In this document: positions 43,703 to 52,978 of the stretch, one piece after another
Position numbering within the stretch: position 1 is the first letter of the stretch
Layout of the letters: every line of letters starts with the position of its first letter
Source: Streptomyces sp. NBC_00691
GTDB lineage: Bacteria > Actinomycetota > Actinomycetes > Streptomycetales > Streptomycetaceae
Assembly (NCBI RefSeq): GCF_036226665.1
Contig: NZ_CP109007.1
Coordinates: 1,860,001-1,924,000, forward strand
Direction of reading: 5' to 3'
Length of the DNA stretch: 64,000 bases
Translations under genes and position numbers: made by a program
The notes under the pieces: model-generated
What the model saw: the letters and a program-made list of their open reading frames with translations, nothing else
Database searches by the model: none
What the model was told of the DNA's origin: nothing

Positions 43703-45415
43703 ATGGGCAACGGGACAGTGACCGCGACCGTCGAATCCCGCCGCGAGCGGCACGGCCGGATCCTGATCGACTGGCTCACCACCACCGACCACAAGAAGAT
43801 CGGCCACCTCTATCTGGTGACCGCGTTCCTCTTCTTCCTCGTCGCCGGGCTGATGGCGATGCTCATGCGGGCCGAGCTGGCCCGCCCGGGACTCCAGCTG
43901 CTCACGAACCAGGAGTTCAACCAGGCCTTCACCCTGCACGGCACGATCATGCTGCTGCTCTTCGCCACGCCGACCTTCGCCGGCTTCGCCAACGAGCTGG
44001 TGCCGCTGCAGATCGGCTCGCCCGACGTCGCCTTCCCGCGGCTGAACATGTTCTCGTACTGGCTGTTCCTCTTCGGCGGCCTGATGGTGGTCGGCTCGCT
44101 GCTCACCCCGACCGGCCCGGCCGCCTTCGGCTGGACCGCCTACGCCCCGCTCAACAGCCTGGAGCGGTCCCCCGGCGCCGGCGTCGACCTGTGGATCACG
44201 GGCCTCGCGCTCTCCGGTTTCGGCACCATCCTGACCTCGGTGAACTTCCTCGCGACCATCATCGGGATGCGGGCACCCGGCATGACCATGTTCCGGATGC
44301 CGATCTTCACCTGGAACGTGCTCTTCACGGCGGTCCTGGTGATCGTCGCCTTCCCCGTGCTCGCCGCGGCCCTGCTCGTCCTGGAGGCGGACCGGCGCCT
44401 CGGCTCGGTGGTCTTCCAGCCCGAGAACGGCGGCGCGCTGCTCTGGCAGCACCTCTTCTGGTTCTTCGGCCACCCCGAGGTCTACATCATCGCGTTGCCG
44501 TTCTTCGGGATCGTCAGCGAGATCATCCCGGTCTTCGCCCGCAAGCCGATCTTCGGCTACACCACGCTGGTCGCCGCCACCATGGCGATCACCGGCCTGT
44601 CGGTGGTCGTCTGGGCCCACCACATGTTCGCGACGGGCGCGGTGCTGCTGCCCTTCTTCTCGCTGCTCTCGTTCCTCATCGCGGTGCCCACCGGGGTGAA
44701 GTTCTTCAACTGGACCGGGACGATGCTGCGCGGCTCGCTCTCCTTCGAGACCCCGATGCTGTGGTGCGTCGGCTTCCTGGTGTCGTTCCTCTTCGGCGGC
44801 CTCACCGGGGTGATCCTCGCCTCGCCGCCGATGGACTTCCAGGTCACCGACTCGTACTTCGTGGTCGCCCATTTCCACTACACGGTGTTCGGCACGGTCG
44901 TCTTCGCGACCTTCGCCGGCTTCACCTTCTGGTGGCCGAAGTTCACCGGCCGGATGCTCGACGAACGGCTCGGGAAGGTCCACTTCTGGACCCTCTTCAC
45001 CGGCTTCCACCTCACCTTCCTGGTCCAGCACTGGCTGGGCGCGGAGGGCATGCCCCGGCGGTACGCCGACTATCTGCAGGCGGACGGATTCACCGCCCTC
45101 AACACCGTGTCCGCCATCGGCGCCTTCCTGCTCGGCGCCTCCACCCTGCCGTTCCTCTACAACGTGTGGCGGACCACGCTGTACGCGCCGAAGGTCGAGG
45201 TCGACGACCCCTGGGGCTTCGGCCGCTCCCTCGAGTGGGCGACCTCCTGTCCGCCGCCCCGCCACAACTTCACCGCCGTCCCCCGGATCCGCTCCGAGTC
45301 GCCGGCCTTCGACCTGCACCATCCCGAGTTCGCGGCCTACGAGCGGATGCGGATCACGAGCCCACCGCCGGAGCGGAGGCCGACCGGTCGAGGGACCGGG
45401 ACAACAGGTCCCTGA
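43703..45415 (+). CDS. ctaD: aa3-type cytochrome c oxidase subunit I, stand-alone copy
   Basis: 570 residues with about 12 membrane helices. All metal ligands are visible: heme a His79 (TLHGTIM) and His392; heme a3 His390 (HFHYTVFG); CuB His257 (GHPEVY, with cross-linked Tyr261) and His306/His307 (WAHHMF). It reduces oxygen and pumps protons. Subunits II-IV (ctaC, ctaE, ctaF) are not nearby, so it is probably a paralogue of the main ctaD and uses the common partners. Its last 62 bases overlap the 3' end of the WYL gene. Confidence 0.9.
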   Translation: MGNGTVTATVESRRERHGRILIDWLTTTDHKKIGHLYLVTAFLFFLVAGLMAMLMRAELARPGLQLLTNQEFNQAFTLHGTIMLLLFATPTFAGFANELVPLQIGSPDVAFPRLNMFSYWLFLFGGLMVVGSLLTPTGPAAFGWTAYAPLNSLERSPGAGVDLWITGLALSGFGTILTSVNFLATIIGMRAPGMTMFRMPIFTWNVLFTAVLVIVAFPVLAAALLVLEADRRLGSVVFQPENGGALLWQHLFWFFGHPEVYIIALPFFGIVSEIIPVFARKPIFGYTTLVAATMAITGLSVVVWAHHMFATGAVLLPFFSLLSFLIAVPTGVKFFNWTGTMLRGSLSFETPMLWCVGFLVSFLFGGLTGVILASPPMDFQVTDSYFVVAHFHYTVFGTVVFATFAGFTFWWPKFTGRMLDERLGKVHFWTLFTGFHLTFLVQHWLGAEGMPRRYADYLQADGFTALNTVSAIGAFLLGASTLPFLYNVWRTTLYAPKVEVDDPWGFGRSLEWATSCPPPRHNFTAVPRIRSESPAFDLHHPEFAAYERMRITSPPPERRPTGRGTGTTGP

Positions 45416-46340
45416 GCGCCCGCACCCGGTCGACCAGCTCCGGCGGGTCGAGCACCTCGAACTCGAAGCCGATCAGCGACACATGGATCACCATCACATC
45501 GAGGCTGTGCGCTCCGGTCCGGAGCACACAGGCGTCCTCCCCGTCCGCCGTCAGGACACCGTCGGCCGCGCCGACGGCCGCGGCGGCCTCGGCGAGCGGG
45601 ACATGCAGCCGGATCGTCGCCTCGGTCGCGTACGCGGCGGTCGACACGCCCTTCGCCACATAGGCGGCCAGATCCTCGGCGGGCGGCTCGCGGGGCGGGA
45701 AGCGGGGCCCGTGCGGCGGCGTCGGCACGATCCGGTCGGCGCGGAAGGTGCGCCAGTCGGCCCGGTCCACGTCCCAGGCGACCAGGTACCAGCGCCGCTC
45801 GCTGCAGACGAGCCGGTGCGGCTCCACGTTCCTGCGGGTGGTGGACCCGCCGTGGTCCCGGTACTCGAACCGCAGCCGCTCGGTGTCCCTGCAGGCGTTG
45901 GCGAGTTCGGTGAGCACGGCGGGGTCGATCCGCTCGCGCGGGGTGCGCAGCATCGGGACGGTGAAGGCGTTCAGGGCGCTCACCCGGCGCCGCAGCCGCC
46001 CCGGAAGCACCTGCTCCAGCTTGGCCAGGGCGCGTACCGAACTCTCGCCGATGCCCTCGACCCCCTGCCCGGCGGCGGCGCGCAGACCGACGGCGACCGC
46101 CACGGCCTCCTCGTCGTCGAGGAGCAGCGGCGGCAGCTCGGCCCCGGCGCCGAGCTGGTATCCGCCGCCGGTCCCGGGGCTCGCGTTGACCGGGTAGCCG
46201 AGCTCACGGAGCCGGTCGACGTCCCTCCGTACGGTGCGGGGCGTGACGCCGAGCCGGTCGGCGAGGGCGGCACCGGACCACTCGCGGTGGGCCTGGAGCA
46301 ACGAGAGCAGACGCAAGAGCCGTGCTGAGGTCTCCAACAT
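45354..46340 (-). CDS. HTH-WYL transcriptional regulator (YafY type)
   Basis: 328 residues. DeoR-like [19 protein letters not shown]...[31 protein letters not shown], then a WYL domain with [23 protein letters not shown], which binds nucleic acid or small-ligand signals, and a WCX C-terminus. Such proteins regulate DNA-damage responses, defence islands or metabolic genes. No neighbouring defence genes are seen. Converges on ctaD with a 62-base overlap. Confidence 0.88.
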   Translation of the reverse strand: MLETSARLLRLLSLLQAHREWSGAALADRLGVTPRTVRRDVDRLRELGYPVNASPGTGGGYQLGAGAELPPLLLDDEEAVAVAVGLRAAAGQGVEGIGESSVRALAKLEQVLPGRLRRRVSALNAFTVPMLRTPRERIDPAVLTELANACRDTERLRFEYRDHGGSTTRRNVEPHRLVCSERRWYLVAWDVDRADWRTFRADRIVPTPPHGPRFPPREPPAEDLAAYVAKGVSTAAYATEATIRLHVPLAEAAAAVGAADGVLTADGEDACVLRTGAHSLDVMVIHVSLIGFEFEVLDPPELVDRVRALRDLLSRSLDRSASAPAVGS

Positions 46341-46404
46341 GGCCCCGAGTCTGCCAGCCCTCGCGGACGACTTCTGTCCTCGATGAACGGAGGCGCGGAA
46401 GGAC

Positions 46405-46468
46405 GGGAGGGCCGGGGGCCGCGGCGAGGCCCGGTGAGGGGAGGGCCGGGGGCCGCGGCGAGGCCCGG
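46405..46468. repeat. 30-bp direct repeat, period 34
   Basis: Identical copies at 46405-46434 and 46439-46468, separated by four bases, in the intergenic space before the GT4 stop. Recent duplication of spacer DNA; no known element. Confidence 0.8.
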
Positions 46469-46470
46469 CG

Positions 46471-47745
46471 TCAGCGGAAGCGGCGGACGAGCCGGCCGGC
46501 CCTCGCCTTCAGGGCGTAGACCCCGTCGATCACTCGGCCGGTCCCGGCGTGCAGCGCCGCCCGGCCCCGCGGGTGGGTGCGCAGGCTCGCGCCCCGCTCG
46601 ACGAGTTCCGTCCACAGCGCCTCGTGCCGGGCGGCGATCCGGACCGGGTCGAACCGCTCGGACGCGTCGAGCGCCGCCCGTGCCGACGCGGCCCGCAGCT
46701 CGTCGTCCTCGACGAGCCGGCGCAGCGACCGGGCGAACGCCGCCACGTCGTCGACCGGTACCAGGAACCCGTCGACGCCGTCCTCGATGATCTCGCCCGG
46801 GCCGTGCGGGCAGTCGGTGGAGACCACCGGGAGCCCGCAGCGCATCGCCTCGACGATGGTCATCCCGAAGGACTCGCGCTGCGAGGTCACCGCGGCGATC
46901 GAGCCCTTGGCCAGCTCCGGCTCCAGCGGGGTCGCCGAGCCCATGAGGAACACCTGTCCGCCGAGGCCCCGGTCCTTGATCTGACGGGTCAGCGGCCCCT
47001 TGAGGTCCTGGACGGCGTCGCCACTGCCGTAGATCCGCAGCTTCCAGTCGGGGTGGTCGGCGGCCACCTCGGCGAAGGCGTCGATCAGCAGGTCGTACCG
47101 CTTGACGCCGGTGAGGCGGCCCGCCGCGACGACGGTCTTCGCCGCGGGGTCGGCGGGCGGCACGGGGGGCGCGGGCACGCTGTTGGGCACGGACTCGACG
47201 CGTACGCCGGGCAGCCCGAGCCTCCGGTAGGCGCGGGCGTCCGCCTCGGTGACGGTGGTGACGGCGTCGAGGAGCGCGTACGCGTGGCCGATGTCCCGGC
47301 GCAGCCGGAAGGTGTGCCCGTCGAGGATCAGGTGCTCCTGTCCGACGAGGACCGGCCCCCGCCGGGCCTGTCGGACGAGTTGCACGTTGAGCCCGGGGCG
47401 GGTGCCGACGAGGACGTCGGCCTCGACACCGCGCAGATGCTCCCCGATCCGGGCGTCGGTGAGCGCGCTGTACTGCTTCCAGCGTCCGTCGCTGCGCGGG
47501 AAGACCTCGGCGGGCCGTGCGAAGTCGGGGTGGTCGCCGTCGTATCCGGGGCTGTCCTCGCGCAGGTCGACGAGGTGGCGGAGGGTCACCCCGGAGGGGA
47601 GACCGAGGAGGGGGCGGTCGCGGTGGCGGAACACCGAGACGATCTCGACCTCATGACGTTTCGCCAGTTCCTCGGCGAGGGTGAACGTCGTCCGGATCGT
47701 GCCGCCGTAGTGGTAGCCGTTGTGGAGCAGAAAGGAAATACGCAT
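46471..47745 (-). CDS. family 4 glycosyltransferase
   Basis: 424 residues. GT-B fold with the N-terminal acceptor half RISFLLHNGYHYGGTIRTTFTLAEELA and the donor half AAGRLTGVKRYDLLIDAFAEVA, GSATPLEPELAKGSIAAVTSQRESFGMTIVEAMRCGLPVVSTDCPHGPGEII, where the E-x7-E pair (ESFGMTIVE) binds the nucleotide sugar. Single gene, promoter in the 157-base region before the SBP stop. Probably makes a cell-envelope glycan. Confidence 0.88.
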   Translation of the reverse strand: MRISFLLHNGYHYGGTIRTTFTLAEELAKRHEVEIVSVFRHRDRPLLGLPSGVTLRHLVDLREDSPGYDGDHPDFARPAEVFPRSDGRWKQYSALTDARIGEHLRGVEADVLVGTRPGLNVQLVRQARRGPVLVGQEHLILDGHTFRLRRDIGHAYALLDAVTTVTEADARAYRRLGLPGVRVESVPNSVPAPPVPPADPAAKTVVAAGRLTGVKRYDLLIDAFAEVAADHPDWKLRIYGSGDAVQDLKGPLTRQIKDRGLGGQVFLMGSATPLEPELAKGSIAAVTSQRESFGMTIVEAMRCGLPVVSTDCPHGPGEIIEDGVDGFLVPVDDVAAFARSLRRLVEDDELRAASARAALDASERFDPVRIAARHEALWTELVERGASLRTHPRGRAALHAGTGRVIDGVYALKARAGRLVRRFR

Positions 47746-47880
47746 CGCGCTGCCGGTTCCCCCCGGTCAGTTGATCGGTCGCCCGACTGTACTGCCGGTG
47801 AAGGGGAGCCGTTCACGGCGCGTAGCCGAGGGGGGCCGGCGGCGGTGGCCGGGGAGGGCCGGGAGCCGTGGCCGAGGGGG

Positions 47881-47924
47881 TCAGGGGCGGTAGCCGAGGG
47901 GGTCAGGGGCGGTAGCCGAGCTGG
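47881..47924. repeat. 22-bp tandem repeat across a stop codon
   Basis: The unit starting TCAGGGGCGGTAGCCGAG is repeated at 47881-47902 and 47903-47924, with a partial third copy before it at 47868-47880. It duplicates the last codons and stop of the binding-protein gene (LGYRP-stop), so the coding end is unchanged. Confidence 0.85.
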
Positions 47925-49294
47925 GGCACGGTGGCACAGTTCTCCGTCATCTCACCCTGGCTCACCCAGCCCCGGCCGTCCTGCCAACGGGCCACGGACA
48001 GACAGGTGTTCCGGGTCTCGGGCGGCCGCGCGAGACGCTCGTAGCGGACCGGGAGCAGCAGCCCGCGCGCGGTGTACGGCTCCGGGCGGTTCAGGTACGC
48101 CTCCACGCACGCGCGGGTGAGCCCGCCACCGGCACCGGCGCTCCCCGCCCCGCTCCCCGGGCCGCCGGAACCCCCGCTCCCCGCGCCACCGGCCTTCCCG
48201 TTCCCTCCCCCGCCGTCGGCTCCGCCCCCGGTGAGGCAGGAGCGGGCCGCGTCGGTGAACCACATCGCGGCCGCCCATCCCTCCAACTGCCACTGCGACA
48301 GCGGCCGGTCCCCCATCGCCGCCCGGAACTCGCGAACCGCCGGATGCCCGGTGTCCTGGTGGTTGCGGCTCGCGCCGGTCACCCAGAGGGCGTCCCGGCA
48401 GCCGGGAGCGCGGGCGTAGTCGCGGGCGACGGACGACGACCAGTTCTGCACGTTGGTGACCTTCGCGTCGACGTGTACGCCGAGGGTCTCCATCGCCTCG
48501 CACAGGCGCACGTTGCCATGGCCGTCCAGGGCGTCGAAGAGGACGTCGACGTGCTGGGCCCGCAGATCGGCCGCGACGGCGCGGAAGTTGGGCAGGGCGA
48601 AGTCCACCTGCTCCTCGACGACCCGGTAGCCCTCGGCGCGCAGCCCCCGGGTGACCAGCCGGGCGTACGCGGCGGAAGCGGCCTGGTTGTAGGAGACGAC
48701 GGCGGCGGTCCGTGCTCCGGTCCTCTCCTCGAACCAGCGGTAGACCTCGGTCCCGCCGTACAGGAGCCCGCCCCAGCCGGGTTCCTTCCCGGTGCGCGGG
48801 GCGGAGCTGCCGTAGATCCCGTACAGATGCGGATAGGTGTCGTACGCGGGGGTGAGGGGCTGGCCGCCGATGTCGGGCACCCCGGCACGGGAGACGAGGG
48901 GCGCGCCCGCGTAGTTCAGGGCGGTGGTGGCGACGAGGGCGAAGACCCCGCGCTCGTCGATCAGCCGGTGCACGCACGCGTTGTTGCCGACACCGCTGCC
49001 GCCGTCGTCGCAGGTCTCGACCTCGACCCGGCGCCCGCCCAGGCCACCGCGCGCGTTGAGGGCGTCGAAGTAGGCGCGGGCGCCGTCGCGGGTGCCCGTG
49101 AAGGCCTGGCCGCCGACGGGGCTGGTGACGCTGGTGATGATGCCGACCCGGAGCGGCTCACCGCCGGAGGGGTGGGCGGTGGGCCGCGTCTCGAAGGCGC
49201 GCTCCGGGAGCCGGCTGCCGCAGGCGGTGAGGAGTAGGAGCAGCAGGGCCAGGAGCGCCGCCGCTCCCGCCTCAGCAGCCCGGAACGCTCGCAC
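47903..49294 (-). CDS. branched-chain-amino-acid-type ABC substrate-binding lipoprotein
   Basis: 463 residues, lipobox LLTACGS at Cys25. Type I binding fold: LRVGIITSVTSPVGGQAFTGTRDGARAYFDALNARGGLGGRRVEVETCDDGG and PLTPAYDTYPHLYGIYGSS. A Gly/Ser insertion (GGADGGGGNGKAGGAGSGGSG) of about 35 residues interrupts the C-terminal lobe and must loop out. It should deliver ligand to the fused LivHMG transporter encoded divergently at 50405. Its 5' end overlaps the lipoprotein gene by 23 bases. Confidence 0.82.
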   Translation of the reverse strand: MRAFRAAEAGAAALLALLLLLLTACGSRLPERAFETRPTAHPSGGEPLRVGIITSVTSPVGGQAFTGTRDGARAYFDALNARGGLGGRRVEVETCDDGGSGVGNNACVHRLIDERGVFALVATTALNYAGAPLVSRAGVPDIGGQPLTPAYDTYPHLYGIYGSSAPRTGKEPGWGGLLYGGTEVYRWFEERTGARTAAVVSYNQAASAAYARLVTRGLRAEGYRVVEEQVDFALPNFRAVAADLRAQHVDVLFDALDGHGNVRLCEAMETLGVHVDAKVTNVQNWSSSVARDYARAPGCRDALWVTGASRNHQDTGHPAVREFRAAMGDRPLSQWQLEGWAAAMWFTDAARSCLTGGGADGGGGNGKAGGAGSGGSGGPGSGAGSAGAGGGLTRACVEAYLNRPEPYTARGLLLPVRYERLARPPETRNTCLSVARWQDGRGWVSQGEMTENCATVPQLGYRP

Positions 49295-49808
49295 CGCTCA
49301 GCTGGACCAGGCCGCACAGCGTCTTCACGGTGACCTTCCAGGTGTCGTCCTGGAGGACGGACGTGCCCTGCGCGCCGGGCAGCGCGGGGGCTCCGCCGAC
49401 CAGCAGGTCGTACGTCACATCGGCCTCGGTGGCGGAGGTGAACTCGACGCCGGTGACCTTCGCGGAGGTCATGGCGGCGTTCTTGTCACCGCCGAAGGCG
49501 CCGAGGACCGCCTGCATCCGCTCCCCGTTCTCCAGGAGCCTCACCCGCTCGGCCGTGGGGGTCCCGGGGTCGAAGAACGCCGTCCAGTTCCTGGTGATCT
49601 CCGCCCTGGCGGCGGCGGGGTCGTCGGGTTCACCGGCGCCGGTGGTCACGATGGAGGTCTCGGTGCCATCGGCCCGGCCCTCGCCGCCGCCGGCCCCGTC
49701 GTCGGAGCAGCCCGCGACCACGGGGGTGAGAGCGAGCACGGCGGCGGCCGCGAGGGCGGCGAGCCGGGGGCGTCGGCCGCGTCGTGCGAAAACCATCTGG
49801 CTCACCAC
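49272..49808 (-). CDS. small lipoprotein, MTB12-like
   Basis: 178 residues from GTG 49808 with AAGGA upstream (ATG 49796 is also possible). Lipobox TPVVAGCSD. The domain ITRNWTAFFDPGTPTAERVRLLENGERMQAVLGAF...TSVLQDDTWKVTVKTLCGL resembles the low-molecular-weight T-cell antigen Mtb12 fold of mycobacteria, a surface lipoprotein of unknown function. It is the first gene in a coupled pair with the ABC binding lipoprotein. Confidence 0.75.
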   Translation of the reverse strand: MVSQMVFARRGRRPRLAALAAAAVLALTPVVAGCSDDGAGGGEGRADGTETSIVTTGAGEPDDPAAARAEITRNWTAFFDPGTPTAERVRLLENGERMQAVLGAFGGDKNAAMTSAKVTGVEFTSATEADVTYDLLVGGAPALPGAQGTSVLQDDTWKVTVKTLCGLVQLSGASVPGC

Positions 49809-49913
49809 CGGGTGTCCTTCCGGGCCGTACGGCCCGATGCTTCCAGGGTGGAACGTATCGAGACATAGTGCAAGATCAGGGCATAGCGTGAGGAAGAGCC
49901 GAGGGAGGTCGCC

Positions 49914-50405
49914 GTGCCGGCATCCCGGATCCTGCTGTGGAGCGGCCTCGTGGCGGCCGCAGGGGGCGCGGTGCTGTGCGTGCTCGGCTGGTACGGGATC
50001 TCCGGCGAGCGGTTCGCCGAGCGTCAGCTGCCCTATCTGGCCTCGTGCACGGTGCCGGGCGCGGCCCTGATCGTGGCGGGCGCGATCCTCACGGTGGCGG
50101 CGTGCACCCTTCCCGTACGCCCTCCGGAACCGCGCGGCCCGGGGACGGCTGAGGACGGCCACCGGGCGCAGGACGGCCTCGCGGCGGACCACGGCCCGAC
50201 GGCGGGGGACGGCCGCGCTCAGGAGGACGGCCCCACGACCGAGGAGGCTCCCCCGCCCTCCTCCGACGGCCCGCCGCTCCGTGTCCCGGGCGGAACGCTC
50301 GCGCACCGCCCGGACTGCCCGCTGGTCGCGGGCAAGCCGGAGGCGACGGAGGCGGGGGGCGCCGCTCTGGCCCCCTGCCCGGTGTGTGAGCCGTGGCCGC
50401 CCTGA
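49914..50405 (+). CDS. two-helix membrane protein with a His/Cys C-terminal motif
   Basis: 163 residues from GTG. Two membrane helices (SGLVAAAGGAVLCVLGWYGI; PGAALIVAGAILTVAACTL) are followed by a long Asp/Gly/Thr-rich tail. The end LAHRPDCPLVAGK...LAPCPVCEPW holds a His-x3-Cys and Cys-x2-Cys pattern like a small zinc or metal knuckle. Its stop overlaps the ATG of the fused transporter gene (TGATG), linking the two. No family recognised. Confidence 0.65.
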   Translation: MPASRILLWSGLVAAAGGAVLCVLGWYGISGERFAERQLPYLASCTVPGAALIVAGAILTVAACTLPVRPPEPRGPGTAEDGHRAQDGLAADHGPTAGDGRAQEDGPTTEEAPPPSSDGPPLRVPGGTLAHRPDCPLVAGKPEATEAGGAALAPCPVCEPWPP

Positions 50406-52978
50406 TGGCCTCCCTGACGTACGAGTTGACGCTCGCCGGCCTCGCGGTCGGCAGCGCCGCCGCGCTCACCGGCATCGGACTGATCGTCACCTACCGGGCG
50501 ACCGGCGTCCTGAATCTGGCGCACGGCGCGGTGGCCATGATCTGCGCGTACGTGCTCCGCCAGCTGGTGGTCGTCTGGGGCTGGCCGCTGCCGGCCGGCG
50601 CCCTCGTCACCCTTCTCGCCGTCGCCCCCGGCATCGGGCTCGTCCTGGAGCTCGGGGTGTTCCGGCCGCTGGCCCGCCGGGAGGCGAACCCCGCGCAGTC
50701 CCTGGTGGCCTCCATCGGCGTCTTCGTGCTGCTCGTGGGCGCGGCGGTGCTGCTCTGGGGCCCGGGGGCCCAGGACGACGTGCCCGTGCTCCTCGGCGAC
50801 GACCCCTGGGCCCAGCTCGGCGCGGTGGTGGCGCTCGCCTGCCTGGTGGGGGCGGTGACCCGGTGGACCCGGTTCGGCCGGGAGCTGCGGGCCGTGATCG
50901 ACAACCGGCCGCTCGCGGTCCTCTCGGGGATCGACGCGGACCGGGTCGCGGCGGCCGGCTGGGCCTTCGGCTCCTTCACCGCCGGGCTCACCGGTGTGCT
51001 CCTCGCCCCCTACGTACGGCTCGACCCGTACGGGATGCCGCTGCTCGTCGTCGAGGTGATCGCGGTCGCCGTCATCGCCCGGATGCGGTCCCTGCCGGTC
51101 GCGGTCGTGGCCGCGCTCGCCCTCGGCGTCGCCCAGGCCCAGCTCACCCGGCTGCACCCGGAGGGCTGGGCGGGACCGCTGGTCCAGGCCGTCGGGGCGA
51201 ACCTGTTCGTGGTGGCCCTCCTGGTCGCCGCGCTCGTCCTGCCGGGGATCGGCGGCAAGGGCAGGGACGCGCTGCCGCCGCCGGTGCGCCCGGGGCGGGT
51301 GCCGGGGGCCGTGTGGCTCGTCGTGGGCGTGCTGTTCCTGCTCCCGCTCGGCTTCGCGGGCTCGGACCTGCACACCGCGATCCAGGTCCCGGCCCTCGCG
51401 GTGATCCTGCTGTCCCTGGTCGTGGTGGCGGGGCGGGGCGGCCAGATCGCGCTCGGACAGGCGGCGTACGCGGGCCTGGGCGCCCTGTTCACGGCGCTGC
51501 TCGCGGCGGGCGGGGTACCCGGCCTCCTGGCCCTGTGCCTCGCGGTGCCGCTGGTCGGGGCGGTGGGGCTGCTCACGGGCCGGCCGGCGATCCGCCGGCA
51601 CGGTCTGGCGCTGGCGCTCGTGACGCTGGCGACGGGCCTGGCGGTGAGCCGCTTCGTCCTCACCCAGCCGTACGCGACGGCGGGCCTGTCCCTCGGACGC
51701 CCGGCGGGCTTCTCCGACGACCGTGCCTTCTACGCGCTCGAACTCGTCGTCCTCGCGGGATGCCTGGCCCTGGTGGCGGCGCTCCGGCGGGGCCGCACGG
51801 GCCGGGCGCTCGCGGCGCTGCGGGACCACGAGCCCGGCGCGGAGGCGGCGGGCGTCGCGGTCGCCGGCCTGAAACTCCTCGCCTTCGTCCTCGGCGCGGC
51901 CCTGGCGGCCCTGGGCGGCGGCCTGCTCGGGATGGGCCTGCGCGCCTTCGACCCGGAGGCGTACGACCCCGTCCGCGGCCTGCTGTGGTTCGCCGCGGTC
52001 CTGGTCCTGGGCGCGGACAGCCTCCTGACCCCGCTGGTGGCGGCGGCCCTCCTCACGACCCTGGACGCGGGCGCGTACGCGGGCACGGCGGCGGTGACCC
52101 TGGGCCTCCTGGCCACCCTGACGGCCAGAATCCCGCCGCTGACCACGCTGCTCCCGCGGCGAAGGCGCCCGGACACGGCGGGCCCGACACCGACACCGAC
52201 ACCGGCGCCGACGCCGACGGGAGCAGCAGTGGCAGCGGCGGGAGCGACGGCGGGAACGGCTCTCGCAGCGGCTCGGCCCCGCCCACTCGCACCCGCACCC
52301 GCACCCACACCGGCTCTCACCCCCGTCGTCCCCCGTCTCCACGCCCATGGCCTCACCCTCATCCGCCCCGGAGGGGTCACCGCCCTCGACCACGTCACCC
52401 TCGACCTCGCCCCCTCCCGCATCACCGCCCTCGTCGGCCCCAACGGCGCCGGAAAGAGCACCCTCTTCGACTGCCTCGCCGGCACCCTCCGCCCCCACGA
52501 GGGCCGGATCACCCTCGACGGCACCGACATCACCCACCACTCGGCCCACGCCCGCACCCGCCTCGGCATCGCCCGCACCTTCCAGCGCCTCGCCGTCTTC
52601 CCGTCCCTCACCGTCGAGGAGAACGTCCGCCTCGGCGAGGAGCGGGGCCACGTCCGGAACGACCCCGCCGCGGTCGAGCGGAGCCTCCGTCTCCTCGGCC
52701 TCGCCGGATCCGTGCGGCACGCGCCGGCGGCGGACCTGCCCACCGGGACCCTGCGCCGGGTCGAGCTGGCCCGCGCGCTCGCGGGTCAGCCGCACACGCT
52801 GCTCCTCGACGAGCCCGCCGCCGGTCTCGACGCCACCGAGACGGCCGCGCTCGCCCGGATCCTCGCCGCGCTCGCCGCGGACGGCCTGACCGTCCTGGTC
52901 GTCGAACACGACCCGGATCTCGTCGCGGACATCGCCCACACCGTGCACACCATGGAAGGCGGCCGGATCGTGTCATGA
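50405..52978 (+). CDS. fused LivH-LivM-LivG branched-chain-amino-acid-type ABC transporter
   Basis: 857 residues. First permease half: about 1-290, with LIVTYRATGVLNLAHGAVAMI. Second half: about 300-580, with VVVAGRGGQIALGQAAYAGLGALFTAL and LAALRDHEPGAEAAGVAV. A Pro/Thr and Ala/Pro linker at about 590-640 leads to the ATPase, with Walker A GPNGAGKST at 678-686, signature-like LPTGTLRRVELARAL and Walker B LLLDEPAAGLD. The three domains are usually separate proteins. A GTG at 50393 is an alternative start. The binding protein is divergent at 47903. Confidence 0.88.
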   Translation: MASLTYELTLAGLAVGSAAALTGIGLIVTYRATGVLNLAHGAVAMICAYVLRQLVVVWGWPLPAGALVTLLAVAPGIGLVLELGVFRPLARREANPAQSLVASIGVFVLLVGAAVLLWGPGAQDDVPVLLGDDPWAQLGAVVALACLVGAVTRWTRFGRELRAVIDNRPLAVLSGIDADRVAAAGWAFGSFTAGLTGVLLAPYVRLDPYGMPLLVVEVIAVAVIARMRSLPVAVVAALALGVAQAQLTRLHPEGWAGPLVQAVGANLFVVALLVAALVLPGIGGKGRDALPPPVRPGRVPGAVWLVVGVLFLLPLGFAGSDLHTAIQVPALAVILLSLVVVAGRGGQIALGQAAYAGLGALFTALLAAGGVPGLLALCLAVPLVGAVGLLTGRPAIRRHGLALALVTLATGLAVSRFVLTQPYATAGLSLGRPAGFSDDRAFYALELVVLAGCLALVAALRRGRTGRALAALRDHEPGAEAAGVAVAGLKLLAFVLGAALAALGGGLLGMGLRAFDPEAYDPVRGLLWFAAVLVLGADSLLTPLVAAALLTTLDAGAYAGTAAVTLGLLATLTARIPPLTTLLPRRRRPDTAGPTPTPTPAPTPTGAAVAAAGATAGTALAAARPRPLAPAPAPTPALTPVVPRLHAHGLTLIRPGGVTALDHVTLDLAPSRITALVGPNGAGKSTLFDCLAGTLRPHEGRITLDGTDITHHSAHARTRLGIARTFQRLAVFPSLTVEENVRLGEERGHVRNDPAAVERSLRLLGLAGSVRHAPAADLPTGTLRRVELARALAGQPHTLLLDEPAAGLDATETAALARILAALAADGLTVLVVEHDPDLVADIAHTVHTMEGGRIVS

